The notes beneath the pieces are model-generated. The model searched no databases. It was not told where the DNA came from and was given only the letters and a program-made list of their open reading frames with translations. A DNA stretch of 64,000 nt from Neckera pumila. Taxonomy: Eukaryota; Streptophyta; Bryopsida; Hypnales; Neckeraceae. The position numbers and the translations under genes are program-made. Of this stretch, positions 47,200 through 58,113 are shown one piece after another. Positions within the stretch are counted from its first letter, which is position 1. Each line of letters starts with the position of its first letter. Where the stretch lies: contig OZ018417.1 in NCBI GenBank assembly GCA_963969595.1, positions 14,634,501 to 14,698,500 on the forward strand, written 5' to 3'.

Positions 47200-48360
47200 A
47201 TGCATAGGGCTAAGATAAGAAAATAAAAGGTTGGATAGAAAAACCACCAGTTCATAGGTGTATGTAGGTGCATTGTCTTACTAAAAGATGACTTCTGACA
47301 CATTTAAGTTCAAATTCTGTTTACAAAGTTATTTTTACAAAAGTTTCTTATAATCATGCTGATTGAAGCAATCTTCAATTTTGTATATCATACAAGGTCT
47401 AAACATAGACATAGATGGATAAATGCAAGAAACTCGTGTACTATTTTTTGTCACACCTTGCATGTTGATTTGTTTTCTAGGCATAACTTTTGCTTATTGA
47501 ATCCAAATGACTTAATATTTTTAGGGAAGGTGATCATGACCACTATACACCTTGCCTAATTTTTTTGGCAATTTTCAAAAATGTTTTACTAAGTAAAAAC
47601 AGCCCCTGATTTTATGTCACAAATTCCAATTTGGAGGTTTTAAGTACTATTTAGTACCCAAAAAATCAAATTTGGAGCTGAAATTTGGATGAGATGGTCT
47701 TCTAGTAGACTTCTACCTCTCCTAGAGAAGGATTTTACTGCGTGCATTTCAAAACACATAAAACATTATTTTGGTGGTTTTTTGGATGAATGACCATCTC
47801 CATAGAGCTATTGCAAATGGCCAATTTTTATTTATTTTATTTTATTTATTTTACTATTTTTAACTAATTAAAGCATCAAAGTGTCTATTTTCTTGAGATT
47901 TGGCACTTTCTAGTTCTCCCACTTAGAGAATTTTTCTATGTGTTTCCTTTTCAAGGATTCTTTGTCTTAAAGGTATATACATTGGCCATATTTTTAAAAA
48001 AAATTAAAAAAATTATTTTTCTATGCTTAAAGTACTCCAAAAAAAAAGCATCAAATAGTGAAAACGCAACAAATAGTACAAATGTTTCTTGCATTCACCC
48101 AAATCCCTATACCCCCATTAGCAATGTACTATTACATTTAATTGTAACAATTCGCTCTAATAGTTCCTCTTAATCCTTAAGATAATAAGTTTGACACCAA
48201 ATGCTTCTTTCTAGAGAAAATCTATTAATTTTAGATCCATTTGAGAATATCATGTGACTCCAATCATCAACAATCCAACACAAATATCTTTTTTTACAAA
48301 TTCTAAGTGAGCCTTAACATTTTGCCTTAAGAGATGCAATTTCTTTTCTTTGAAAGCCTA
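47200..48360 (-). pseudogene. Decayed Tc1-type transposase, unit C, split by an R2 element
   Basis: Minus-strand remnants equivalent to those at 2590-3260: a DNAP block near 47262-47285, where two glutamine codons before the Asp are now stops (TAGTAA), and the DDWSHMIFSN block near 48245-48275. The two parts are separated by an R2 TIR element at 47417-48101. It is more diverged than the A and B copies. Confidence 0.7.
47417..48101. mobile_element. TIR element of family R2 inserted in the Tc1 relic of unit C
   Basis: The ends GGATAAATGCAAGAAACTC and the complement of GTTTCTTGCATTCACCC are inverted. The interior resembles 57390-58113. Absent from the relic in units A and B, so the insertion is specific to C. 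Confidence 0.65.
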
Positions 48361-48431
48361 ATTTGTGAAGTGCACATAGTAATGTTACTCACTTCTACTC
48401 CATAAACTTTATGCACGTGTTTTGTAACATC

Positions 48432-48875
48432 CATTAGGAAAAAGATGAACCCTGAAAGAGGCTGTAAGACCTGAGAACGCAGGGAACACAAGCCGGGAAT
48501 CCTATTTTATTTTATTTTATTTTTTTGCGACAGCGAACTACAGGCGCAAAACAGCAAGGAACAGTGCAGCTGAACTGCTTAAATAAACATTAAAAAATAA
48601 ATTCAAAATTACAAAATTTTCAGATCTGACATGGCTCCACAGATGCCATGTTAGATTGCAATCATTACAATTTTTTTTTTTTTTTTTTTTTTATTATTAT
48701 TATTTTTTATTTATTTATTAATATTTATTTTTATTTATAAAAAAAAAATTATTTTTTTATTTTTTATTTTTTAATATTTTTTTATTGTAAATCACTGTTG
48801 AATTCCCTTGAGTTCCTTGGAGGGGAAGCTTACACTACGAAGGAGCTCCTACTAGGGCTCATTTTTTTCCTAATG
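48432..48875. mobile_element. CATTAGGAAAAA-ended element, full-length copy 1
   Basis: It starts CATTAGGAAAAAGATGAAC and ends with the inverse (CATTTTTTTCCTAATG), giving a TIR of about 30 bp. The body has a short GC-containing block, a GACATGGC/GCCATGT inverted pair and long T runs. 444 bp, non-coding. Confidence 0.75.
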
Positions 48876-51050
48876 CTCATGCCATTAGAGAAAATTTGAG
48901 CTTTGAAGAGGGCCATTTGACTTTTGGCCATGGTGCGATAACCATGAAATCATTTAAAATTTTTTTTTTTATAATAATATATTTATGATAAAAATAATTG
49001 GTCTCATTTGCTATTTTAATAAATTTTAGTGCCTATTGCCATGGACCTATTATCATGGTTTATTAAAACATGTATTAATATTTTAATTATTAAAATTGCC
49101 TAGAATATTGGAAGTATAGATCAAGAATTTGATTGATGTAAAAGACAAATGTAAATGTAAACACAAATGATATAGAATATTTGACCAAATCACATTACTT
49201 GTCTCTAAAAATGACAATTATTTCTGGAGCTGTATGTGAGTTGAAATTCAAGGCTTTCAATCTCATTGAAAGTACAAAGATATGCTTGGTATCTAGGTAT
49301 GCTCAAAATTCTTGTTTGAAACCTTGATGATACCGGCCCTAATAAACAATTGCTTCACTTCACTAAAGTCAAAGCTTTGAGCATGTATGAACTTGTCTTC
49401 TATTGGGTTCATCTTGTAGAAGTAACAAAATAAGAAAAAACAATGTTTGCAATTAATATATTAATTGATGATGTCCACCTATTGCCAAGATGGCCATGAT
49501 TATCAACATAATTGAGGCAAGTGCACTCCAAAATATAGAAAGTAGATTTGCAATACATCAAATGGACTTGCTCCTTTGAGCTGTAGAATAGGTGTCCGCA
49601 TGCAAAAGGATAGGTTTGCAACTACATTAAAAACATTAGACATTGTGAACAATTGTTAAGGTAACATGGGTGGTTACTCTTGGAGTTGGAAGCCAACTCC
49701 TTGCAACAAAAATATTTCCTGGTGTATCAAACTAGTACCTATCTACACAAGTCACATGTCTAGTACTTAGGGCTTGTCAATTACCCAAGCACATTTAGAG
49801 CCTTAAATGCATTGTTGAAAATCATATATATTAAAGCAAAAACTTGTACTGATCTCTTTATTTCTGCCATATTATTTCTTTGTAGTGTGATATATTAGAG
49901 TTGGAGTGCCTAAATTAGATCCCTTTGTAATATGAGCAACACATTGGATGTTTGTCCCTTGCTATTGCATATTGGACGTAACATTTATAGCTAGGTTTGT
50001 ACAATTTTTTCTTAATATGCCATTGCAAAGTGTCACAATCATTCTCGAATGTGGTCGTGATGTGTGGCACATGTGCCTAGAGTTAACGAAGGTGTCTACT
50101 TATTTCATGAACTTGATGGGTGTGCCTGTAGATTGGGTCTAGATTCATGACTGAAGGAAGTTTATTTTGTCTGTTTGATGAGATATTCAATAGTAAATCT
50201 TAGCATAAGGAAAAGAAGAAAAAGAAGAGGCAAAAAAATTTATTCACTATGCAAAAAGAGTTGCAACAATCTCAGATGAGAGGAAAAAAGTTGTATTAAA
50301 GAAGAAGGTGGCTCTGCTAAGAGGAACATGCAAGATTCAAAATTTCAAAGGTAACAACATGGAAACTTTGCCTATGTAGTTACCAAAATAGCTATAATAG
50401 ATTGAATGAAATATAATCCCAAATTAGTGTTTCTTTTTAGGTGATTCATTGCTTAATACCGAAGGGCTCCAACAACCATTTTTGGATAGTTGCCCAACTT
50501 TGGACAGATTTTTTGGGTGGAATTTTTGACAAATAGAAAGATAGGAATTATATTTTTGGTGAATTATTGAAATTATATCTTCAAAACTCATTTGAACAAA
50601 ATCTAAAAATAACTTAATAATTTTAACCGTATAGATATGTTCTACTTTTTGTGCTTCCCATTATCTTTTTTGATGCAAACTTCAAAAAAATTATAGAACT
50701 TATATTTTATAACACATTTGTGTTTGTCCGAACTCCTTGGTCTTTTAGGGGTTAAAAGATATACAAGTTTTTTGAGAGAATATTAGACAATAGATTCTCC
50801 TATTCCAATGCATGGAATCACTCAATGGCTTTCAAATTTAGGGACAATTTCACTCTATTCTAGACAAATGTACACACTTTGAGAAACACATGTGTATTCA
50901 TCCACATTTTTCATGTTTCATCTATGTTAATGCATATAAATAGCTTCACTATTCTACTACAGATGGCTTTCTGCGCTGCCCAAAAACAATGATAAGAAAA
51001 CCTGCCCAAATATGAAGAATTTTTAGTTCAATATCTCTCCAAGTCCTCAA
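48876..51050. other. AT-rich intergenic region, no gene recognised
   Basis: Short ORFs such as 49948-50142 show no domain. At about 48880 a CATTAGAGAAAATTTGAG motif resembles an R4 end. At about 50740 a TTTTAGGGGTTAAAAG motif resembles an R3 end. No complete element could be closed. Confidence 0.45.
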
Positions 51051-51205
51051 CTGGGATGGATGAAGGACGGATGAAAACCGCGCGGGCTTCGGTAACCGAC
51101 TCCACCATGCAGACGCGTTCACACTTGCCACTCTCTCCCCCTCACTCTCCTCCCAAACCCTCGTCTCGTTCATTTCCTCTGCTACTTGCCTGCCCTTGCA
51201 CAGCG

Positions 51206-51631
51206 ATGGCGAGCAAGATCATCCCCAAGGACGTGGTCGGAAAGGCACGCCACTTTCTCCCGAAGGACCCAATCGCCACCGGCAAGTCGTTCCTCAAGAG
51301 ATTGGTGAAGCCGTGGTCCATCACGGGCCCAACCGCGACTACGGAGTTTCTGGAATCGGTCCCCGACGCCAAGGATTACCGTAAGATCGCCCCCGCCACC
51401 ATGCCCGTGCGCCCTTCCATTCCACACGCCGAGACCAGTACCGTATTCGACATCAAGTACCACACGCGCGATCGGAAGAGGAGTGTGCAGGTCACGACAC
51501 AAGAGATGGATCCTGTGGCGTTGGCGAAGGAGATGGAGGGGTTGGCCGCCACGCCTGGTAATGGACGGCAGTATGTGATGGGGAAGGCGTATCACATAAA
51601 CGATGAGCCTGGGGAAGGGTACCAGAAGTGA
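51206..51631 (+). CDS. Small conserved-looking plant protein, possibly a mitochondrial complex I accessory subunit (141 aa)
   Basis: This is an intronless, GC-rich frame in AT-rich surroundings. I chose the ATG at 51206 (context CAGCGATGGC) over the in-frame ATG at 51056 because the upstream part is Ser/Pro-rich and looks like translated leader. The protein is basic at the N-terminus, with KRLVKPWSITGP near residues 30-42, DYRKIAPATMP near 58-68, then FDIKYHTRDRKR near 82-93 and an acidic-ending tail. That arrangement reminds me of a small plant-specific complex I-associated protein (Arabidopsis At1g67350 type), but this is recall without a search. There is no clear membrane span or signal peptide. 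A partial copy of its 3' end follows at 51689-51780. Confidence 0.6.
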   Translation: MASKIIPKDVVGKARHFLPKDPIATGKSFLKRLVKPWSITGPTATTEFLESVPDAKDYRKIAPATMPVRPSIPHAETSTVFDIKYHTRDRKRSVQVTTQEMDPVALAKEMEGLAATPGNGRQYVMGKAYHINDEPGEGYQK

Positions 51632-52290
51632 TCAATCAAGTAGGACCAGTTTAGGGTTTGTGCAAATTTTTAGGGTTAGGAGTCTCATGCTGGCGACGCC
51701 TGGGAACGGACGGCAGTATATTGTGGTGGGGAAGGCGTATGACATAAACGATGAACCTGGGAAGGATGACAGAAGTGATCTATAGGCGTCTCATGTGGTT
51801 TTTTCTCACGATGATCTAGAGTTTCATTCAATTGAGGGAGCTTAATGCAGTCTGACACTCATGCGGTGATGGATCAGTGTCGTTTGATGTTGTCGACGTC
51901 TTCTCGTAGTATTGGTGTACGATCCAACGACAATTTGCTCCTTGTGAAATAAACACGTAGTTCTTTAGCTTCTCTGGCGTGAATTTACTTGTGAATTCCC
52001 TTTTTCTACAGTTATTTGCCACTCGTGATGCTCTTTGGGTCATGAAGCATACCAGAAGTAATGAATTTAGACCAATTTTGGGTTTGTGCAGATTCTCAAG
52101 TTTTAGGGTTAGGAGTCTCATGTGGCTTTTTCTTACGATACTATAGGGTTTTACTCAATCGAGAGAGCTTAATGACAGTCAGGTGGTCATGAATCAATAC
52201 CGTTGGATATTTTCGAGGTCTGCTGGTAGTATTGGTGTAAGATCGAACTACAATTTGCTCCTTTTGAATCAAACGCATAGTTCATTAGGT
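51632..52290 (+). repeat. Partial tandem duplications of the 3' end and 3' UTR of the 51206 gene
   Basis: At 51689-51780 the last about 30 codons of the gene recur (CGGCAGTAT, GGCGTATGACATAAACGATGA), ending in a shared GATC context. A 3' UTR block beginning TTTAGGGTTAGGAGTCTCATG occurs at about 51670 and 52095. The following block (TCATGTGG ... CAATTTGCTCC) occurs at 51791-51943 and about 52118-52262, giving a period near 327 bp. These look like unequal-exchange products. Confidence 0.75.
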
Positions 52291-52808
52291 TCGGTGCCGT
52301 GCACCTACTTGTGAATACCGTTTTTTTACATTATTTGCGATTGCTGATGCTCTTTGGGTATGTGATTTCTGCAGACGTTAATGGTGGAATTGAGGTAAGA
52401 ATACTGTTTGCGTTACTTCAAGCAGTTTAACATACGTTGGGGATAATGTATGTTTGGGGATCCCTGTAGAGCTGTGGATTGACCACTGTGGGCTGAATCT
52501 GTTTATGAAAATTACGTTTATTTTGTTGACGTATGAATTTAATGTGCAATTTTGATAGTGGGAGGTTGTGGACACTCAAGGTGACAGTAGACGACGCCAT
52601 TTGCATCGAATGATCGATACATAGACATAGCCAACCTCTTGCAACCTAATTGCTCCAAAGAAGTTGGTGTGTTCGATACAAAAACTAAGATTTCTTGCGA
52701 CACTTTAGTTGAGTTTGTGAGTTATCAAATCGCATTATCTACGCACTCTCTAGGTGTCGGTAATTGCATCTAACTGCTGCCTGTTTCTAAATCTGCAAAT
52801 ACAATGTA
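52291..52808. other. Spacer, no gene seen
   Basis: The last about 80 bp (TAATTGCATCTAACTGCTGCC onward) match 61650-61710. No gene recognised. Confidence 0.45.
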
Positions 52809-53408
52809 CAGTCAGGTCCAGCTGAATTACGAATTTTTGGATCCTCCTGAGATTAGGAGAATTTTGGGAGGCCCGCGCGCACTCAAAAATGAACAGAATT
52901 TTGAATTTTGAATTGCGTTGGAATTGCATTGAAGTCTATTTTACCATTGTTACAAACACGCATATGTAATTGAAAATCATACAAAGAGTTTGATGTTTTC
53001 TATACACTATGTACTATCTATTGTTGTCAACATTCGTGAAAATTACAACTTGTATTCAATGGTACATATAAGAAATGAACCTTCACAATTGCTTTAGAGA
53101 TACTTAATTTCATACCACTTGAGTTGCTTGTATGATTTCTTTCTTCTTCACTCAAGTGCAAAAATACTTTGACTTTTTTCCAAAGAATCTCTATGAAATG
53201 GTAGATAGTGTATAAAAGGAATCCAAATTGTTGTATGATTTTCAATTATTCATTTTTCACTTGTTATAAAGTTGAAGTGCACTTCATTGCGATTCCAACG
53301 CGATTTGCGGTTTCAAAATCAATTCATTTTTTAGTATACTAAAGCTTCCTAAAGTTGAACTTTTTAGTGAACACAAAATGAAAATTGTAAATGAGTTGGA
53401 CCTGACTA
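52809..53408. mobile_element. 600-bp Tc1/mariner-type element with CAGTCAGGTCCA ends and TA target duplication
   Basis: The left end CAGTCAGGTCCAGCTGAATT and the right end, whose complement reads TAGTCAGGTCCAACTCATTT, are flanked by TA at 52807-52808 and 53409-53410. The inverted arms extend about 130 bp each with imperfect pairing (GCGTTGGAATTGCATTGAAG and its complement). The paralogous locus at about 61690-61720 has the flanks joined at a single TA without the element. A minus-strand HFIEILWKKVKVFLH segment near 53165-53210 resembles the C-terminal Glu region of a Tc1 transposase, suggesting a deletion derivative. Confidence 0.85.
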
Positions 53409-53687
53409 TACAATGAAGTACACACTGCATTCATGAAAGTATAGGGAAGAATTTGGATGCACCTATTGATACCGCCTTTGAAATTCAATATTCCTTCCCA
53501 CATAAATTGAGACTGTAGGAGTCTACCTAAAATCCATTTTGTCCCTTGCAGGGACAATGGGAATTAGTAGTTTATATACTTTGGGGGTAATGTGATGTTT
53601 GGAAATTCTAGTAGAGCTATTGATTGATAAATTTTTCTAAATTTTTTTATTCAAATTTTATATTATAGATGTGTGATTTAACCCCTA

Positions 53688-54953
53688 AAGTCCCATTGTC
53701 CTCTTGGAGGACAAAATGGATTTTGAATAGGCTCTTACGGTCTCAATATTTGTCATAATTTTTTGGAAATTTTTTATGAAGATAGAAAAACACATGAATG
53801 TTTGGGGATTATGATTTTTATTTCAATCAGTGCTTGGGATCAAAAGTTATGACACAATAAGTCCAAATTTTAGTTCAGCAGCCAAAAAAAAACTCACAAA
53901 AATTTTAAATAATTTTAAAAAAAAAAATTTGTTTCTCATAGAATATATTGTTATCTACATGGAAAGCTTTGATTTATTCCATTTAAATTTGTTATGAGAA
54001 AGTTATGGACAATCTTATTTTTCAGACGACCAAGGCATCTTCATGAAAAATTAACTTGTAGGATGCATTGATGAACTCAATTTTCACAATTAAAAAAAAT
54101 ATTCACAAGTTTAAGATCTCTTACAAAAACAATCTCTCTATTGAGATTCGTGTGTTGCAATTCCATATCAAAGCTATTAATGGTTCAGTTTTCCCTTCAA
54201 TCTTGAACCTACTTCTACTTAATAAATTTTTAATGAGTAAGTGTGTTTTCTACGAATAATTTTTTCTAGATTCTCAACTCAATTCTTCATCATAGAAAAT
54301 TAGAAACTCTAAATTAGTAGTGCAAAAACTCAAAGTTAAGAAGATTCAAGCCAAAAAATATAGTCAAGCATGGTGCATAAAAAATTATTTTCATTACTTT
54401 AAATGCAAATATCTTGCAATCTACGTGCAATCAAAGTTTCTAAAATTTCTTCCACATATTTTTGCACTAATCTAGTACAAGATCCTATGGTTAGATATGC
54501 CAAAAAAAAATTATATCAAATTAAATTAAATTTTTGGCTCTTTGCAATAGAAATGTCAATTTTGAATGTTTTTTGATGGAAAAATAGACCTTGTGACTTG
54601 AGGTGTTAAAATATGCAATTTGATAGTGCAAGAACAATCTCACTATTGAAATTGATGTGTTTCAATTCCATCTCAGAGCTATTAATGGTTTAGTTAACCC
54701 GTCAATCTTGAACCTATTTCTACTTAACAATTTTTTAATGAATAAAAATTAAGTGTGTTTTTTTAAAAAATTTCCCTAGACTCTCAACTCAATTCTTCAA
54801 CTTAAAAAATTAGAAATTCAAAATTCAGTTTTGTAAGAAAATCTTAAGTTAAAAAAGATTCAGAGCCAAAAAATGTAGTAAAGCAAGGTGCATAAAAATT
54901 GGATTTCTTCACTTTTAGAACCTAAGACCTTCAGTTAGGACTTTAGGGGTTAA
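53688..54953. mobile_element. TIR element of family R3, long form with internal duplication
   Basis: The ends TTAACCCCTAAAGTCCCATTG and the complement of GGACTTTAGGGGTTAA are inverted. The interior shares GAGAAAGTTATGGACA with the A and B elements. A segment of about 0.5 kb is repeated in tandem (about 54130-54600 and 54627-54950, marked by AGCTATTAATGGTT), which explains the greater length. Confidence 0.65.
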
Positions 54954-55174
54954 TAATTATGCAATTTGATAGTGGGAGGTTGTGGACACTCAAGGTCCGT
55001 GACAGTAGACACAACGCCATTTGCAGCAGTGAATGATCGATCCGTGACCGATAGACATCTAGCCAACCTCGTACAACCAAATTGGTCCAACAAAAGGTGA
55101 TCAATGTGTTTGTGAATTCAACACCTTTTTCGACACAACAACCAAGATTTTCTTGCAACACTTGAGTGTGAAAA

Positions 55175-55650
55175 AAGTATAGTGGGAGGCCTCCCCCAAA
55201 AGCCTCCCGCGATGTGAGGGCCCCCTTAGGCTCAGGCTCCGCCTTTGCCTTCAGTGTAAAGCACTGGGCAGCTAGCTTTATTGTCCTCAAAATTCTACCC
55301 AATCGTGTCAATCTGCAAAATCAAAATCTTACAGTGCCAGGTAGTGGAACGCAGGTGATTCTGTTGTGCAATCGGTCAAATTTTGTAAGGCAAGCCGGCT
55401 GCCCAGTGCTTTACGTATAGGGCAATGCCCGCACAGGAGGACATTGCGCCAAATAATTGGCTGACGAGGAGGGCAGAACCCAACGAGGAGGGCTGATTAT
55501 TTGGCGCAATGCCCTCCTCTGCGGGCATTGCCCTATACGTAAAGCACAAGCAAAATTCAATGAAAACCCGGATGATAAATTGGAGCCGGATGAAAACTCC
55601 GTAATCCCCGATTATGCGAGTTTGCCCGCATAATTAGGCATTACGGCGCA
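55175..55650. mobile_element. GC-rich compound hairpin element
   Basis: Starts with a GGGAGGCC/GCCTCCC hairpin and CGATGTGAGGGCCCCCTTA, relatives of the inverted repeats at 8005 and 27541. It continues with GTAAAGCACTGGGCAGC (about 55256) inverted as GCTGCCCAGTGCTTTAC (about 55398-55414). It then contains the 142-bp palindrome at 55406-55547 and a final hairpin at 55599-55646 (CCGTAAT...ATTACGG). No reading frame is supported. Confidence 0.65.
55406..55547. repeat. 142-bp near-perfect palindrome
   Basis: It begins GTGCTTTACGTATAGGGCA and ends with the exact inverse. Arms of about 55 bp pair with few mismatches around a loop containing two CGAGGAGGGC units. It is GC-rich relative to the surroundings. 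Confidence 0.9.
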
Positions 55651-56260
55651 GAAACTTCTCCACTGAATGAACGCGAGAAGTCCCGCGAGTGGTTTACGTG
55701 TCGAAAACAGCACCCTTTTTTTTTTGCTAAATGTTAAGTTAGTGAGTTCGTTTTGGTAACAGGGGTGGGTGCCAGTAGGAGACAGGCTCTGGCTAGCTGG
55801 TCCCTACTGATTTCAGTATCCTGTAGTAACCTTGAAATCCTTTGTAAGTTGCCGACTGTGGAGGCTATCGTTGTTCTGGACTAACAGACTCACGTTCTGC
55901 TTGTGAACCTGCCATTCACTGTAGCCGTCGAGACTCATGCGTGGCATGTGGTCAGGACCTAACTTAGTCTCTTTCGAAATGGCGAGAAAAGAGACTTGCT
56001 AAGCTTAGGAAGATGAGGACGCAAAAGCATTGATCCACTCATTAGGAGTCAGACAGATTTTTCTGAAAAAGGTGGGTGGTCTGAGGAGGGACCACGTACT
56101 TTGGTTACAAAAGTCAAATTCTACCATATGTTGAAATCATCGTGACATCATTTACGAATTTCGTAGGCAACTTCAAAGGAGAACCGAGGTTGTCAACCAC
56201 AATAACTCATGTTGGATAGGAAGTGAACAGAGCATCCCACCGTTTTGCAGGAAATGCGAC
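55651..56260. other. Mixed-composition spacer, no gene recognised
   Basis: Less AT-rich than neighbouring spacers but without an open frame or splice-consistent coding. Possibly a decayed gene remnant. Confidence 0.35.
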
Positions 56261-56708
56261 CATTAGGAAAAAGATGAACCCTGAAAGAGGCCGTGAGACC
56301 TGAGAACACATGGAACGCAAGCCGAAAAAAAATTAAAAAAATTAAAAAAAATTGCGACAGCAAACTGCAGGCGCGAAACAGTGCGGAACAGTAGGGAACA
56401 GTGCAGTTGAACTGCTTTAAAAAACAGTAAAAAAATAATTTATTAAAATAAATTCAAAATTACAAAATTTTCAGATCTGACATGGCACCACACATGCCAT
56501 GTCAGATTGCAATCATTACAATTTTTTATTATTTTATTATTTTTATTATTATTTTATTATTTTATTATTTATTTTTTATTAATCTAAAATATTTTAATAA
56601 TTTTTAATAATTTTTTATTGTAAATCACTATCGAGTTCCCTGGAGTTCCCTGGAGGGGAAGCTTATACTACGAAGGAGCCCCTTCCAGGATTCATTTTTT
56701 TCCTAATG
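56261..56708. mobile_element. CATTAGGAAAAA-ended element, full-length copy 2
   Basis: The ends CATTAGGAAAAAGATGAAC and the inverse of CATTTTTTTCCTAATG match 48432-48875 along its length, including the GACATGGC/GCCATGTC pair and the CACTA-like ACTACGAAGGAGCCCC block. 448 bp, non-coding. Confidence 0.75.
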
Positions 56709-57389
56709 TCAGCATTAGCAAACCTCTTTTGTTGTGTGGCTTCGTGGATTTACTCCCGGTGTGATGTTGGTCCCCCACTCTCTCGCACCAGAGCACCACG
56801 GCATCAGCTACTGTTTGTGCACGTGTTGTGTTGGCAAGGCATGTTGACAAAATGTTTCCTTGAGGATACCCATAAATAATAGCTCAATATAACAAGAGAT
56901 GGCATGGGAAGATGTTGTGCCAAACCATTTTTTTTGGTGGCCGGGCTCAGTAACCACCTTCCTGAGTCTGCGGTGTGTAAGGGGGGAAACATTTCCTTTG
57001 AGCTTAGCAAGCATCGGATCTGGCCAAAATTTTACGTAACAATGCCAATGCTCTCATAGACATTCAATCAAGTTGTTCTAATTAGAGCACAGCCCAATAT
57101 AGGTCAACTTCCAACCCACGCCAAAAGCCATATTACATGCTCATGCAAGGTGCTTTTCGATGAGGCAACAACAGCCCTACTATGTCTTGCTCAAAAGCCC
57201 AAACCCTTGAAATCAGCTTATATTCTTTTTTGTTTTCTATTTTTCTTCTTTGAATTTCTAAATCCCATCAAAATGTTGACTAAAAAGCAATTTAATCAAA
57301 TATCGGGAAAAATTGGAAGGGCTCCGTAAGCTGAAGGGCCCGGTCAAAAATAGTACCTGTATTGTGACCATAGTAGGGGCCAATTCACG
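56709..57389. other. Spacer, no gene recognised
   Basis: Two overlapping minus-strand ORFs near 56804-57014 are short and unrecognised. No element ends seen. Confidence 0.4.
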
Positions 57390-58113
57390 GGTGATTGCAT
57401 AAAACACCTATACTATTTTTTGTCACACATTGCATTTTGATTTGTTTTTTGGTCATAATTTGTGCTGACTGGTTTTAAATGACTCAAAATTTATAGCCAA
57501 GGTATTCATGACTATTATATGCCTTGTATAATTTTTTGGAATTTAAAAAAATGTTTTATCATTCAAAAAAGGCCCCCAATTCAATGTCACACTTGCCAAT
57601 TTTTATTTTTTTTAACAAAGTAGTACCAAAGAAACAACTTTGAAGCTGAAATTTAGAGTGGACAGTCTTGTAGTATACTTTTAGCTATGATTTGAAAGAT
57701 TTCTAAAAATAATTAATTATATGCAGTACAAAAGTCTACAAAGTGAGCCTCTTTTGACTTGCATTTTGAAACATGTAAAAGATTATTTGGATCTTTTTTT
57801 TGGTGATTGACAATCTCCATAAAATTGTTACATATGGCTTGTTTTTATTTTCTTTATTTTCTTTATTTCTATTTTATACTAATTAAAACATCAAAGTATG
57901 TATTTTCTTGAGATTTGGCACTTTTCTAGTTCTCCTACTTAGAGAATTTTTCTATAATTATTCCTTTGGTGGTTACCTTCATCTTATAGGTGTATACATT
58001 GGCCATATTTTTAAAGAATTTAAAATTTATTTTTCTAATTTTAAAGTACTCCAAAAAATAGGCATGAGTATTGTAAAATGCAACAAAACTAGCAGGTGTT
58101 TTGTGCAATCACC
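57390..58113. mobile_element. TIR element of family R2, intact copy (724 bp)
   Basis: It starts GGTGATTGCATAAAACACCT and ends with the inverse (AGGTGTTTTGTGCAATCACC), the best-preserved R2 ends in the window. The interior is AT-rich and non-coding. Confidence 0.8.

Noticed and set aside
55214..55420. ORFs on both strands across the GC-rich hairpins
   Set aside because: They run through inverted repeats, so long frames on both strands are expected; no domain.
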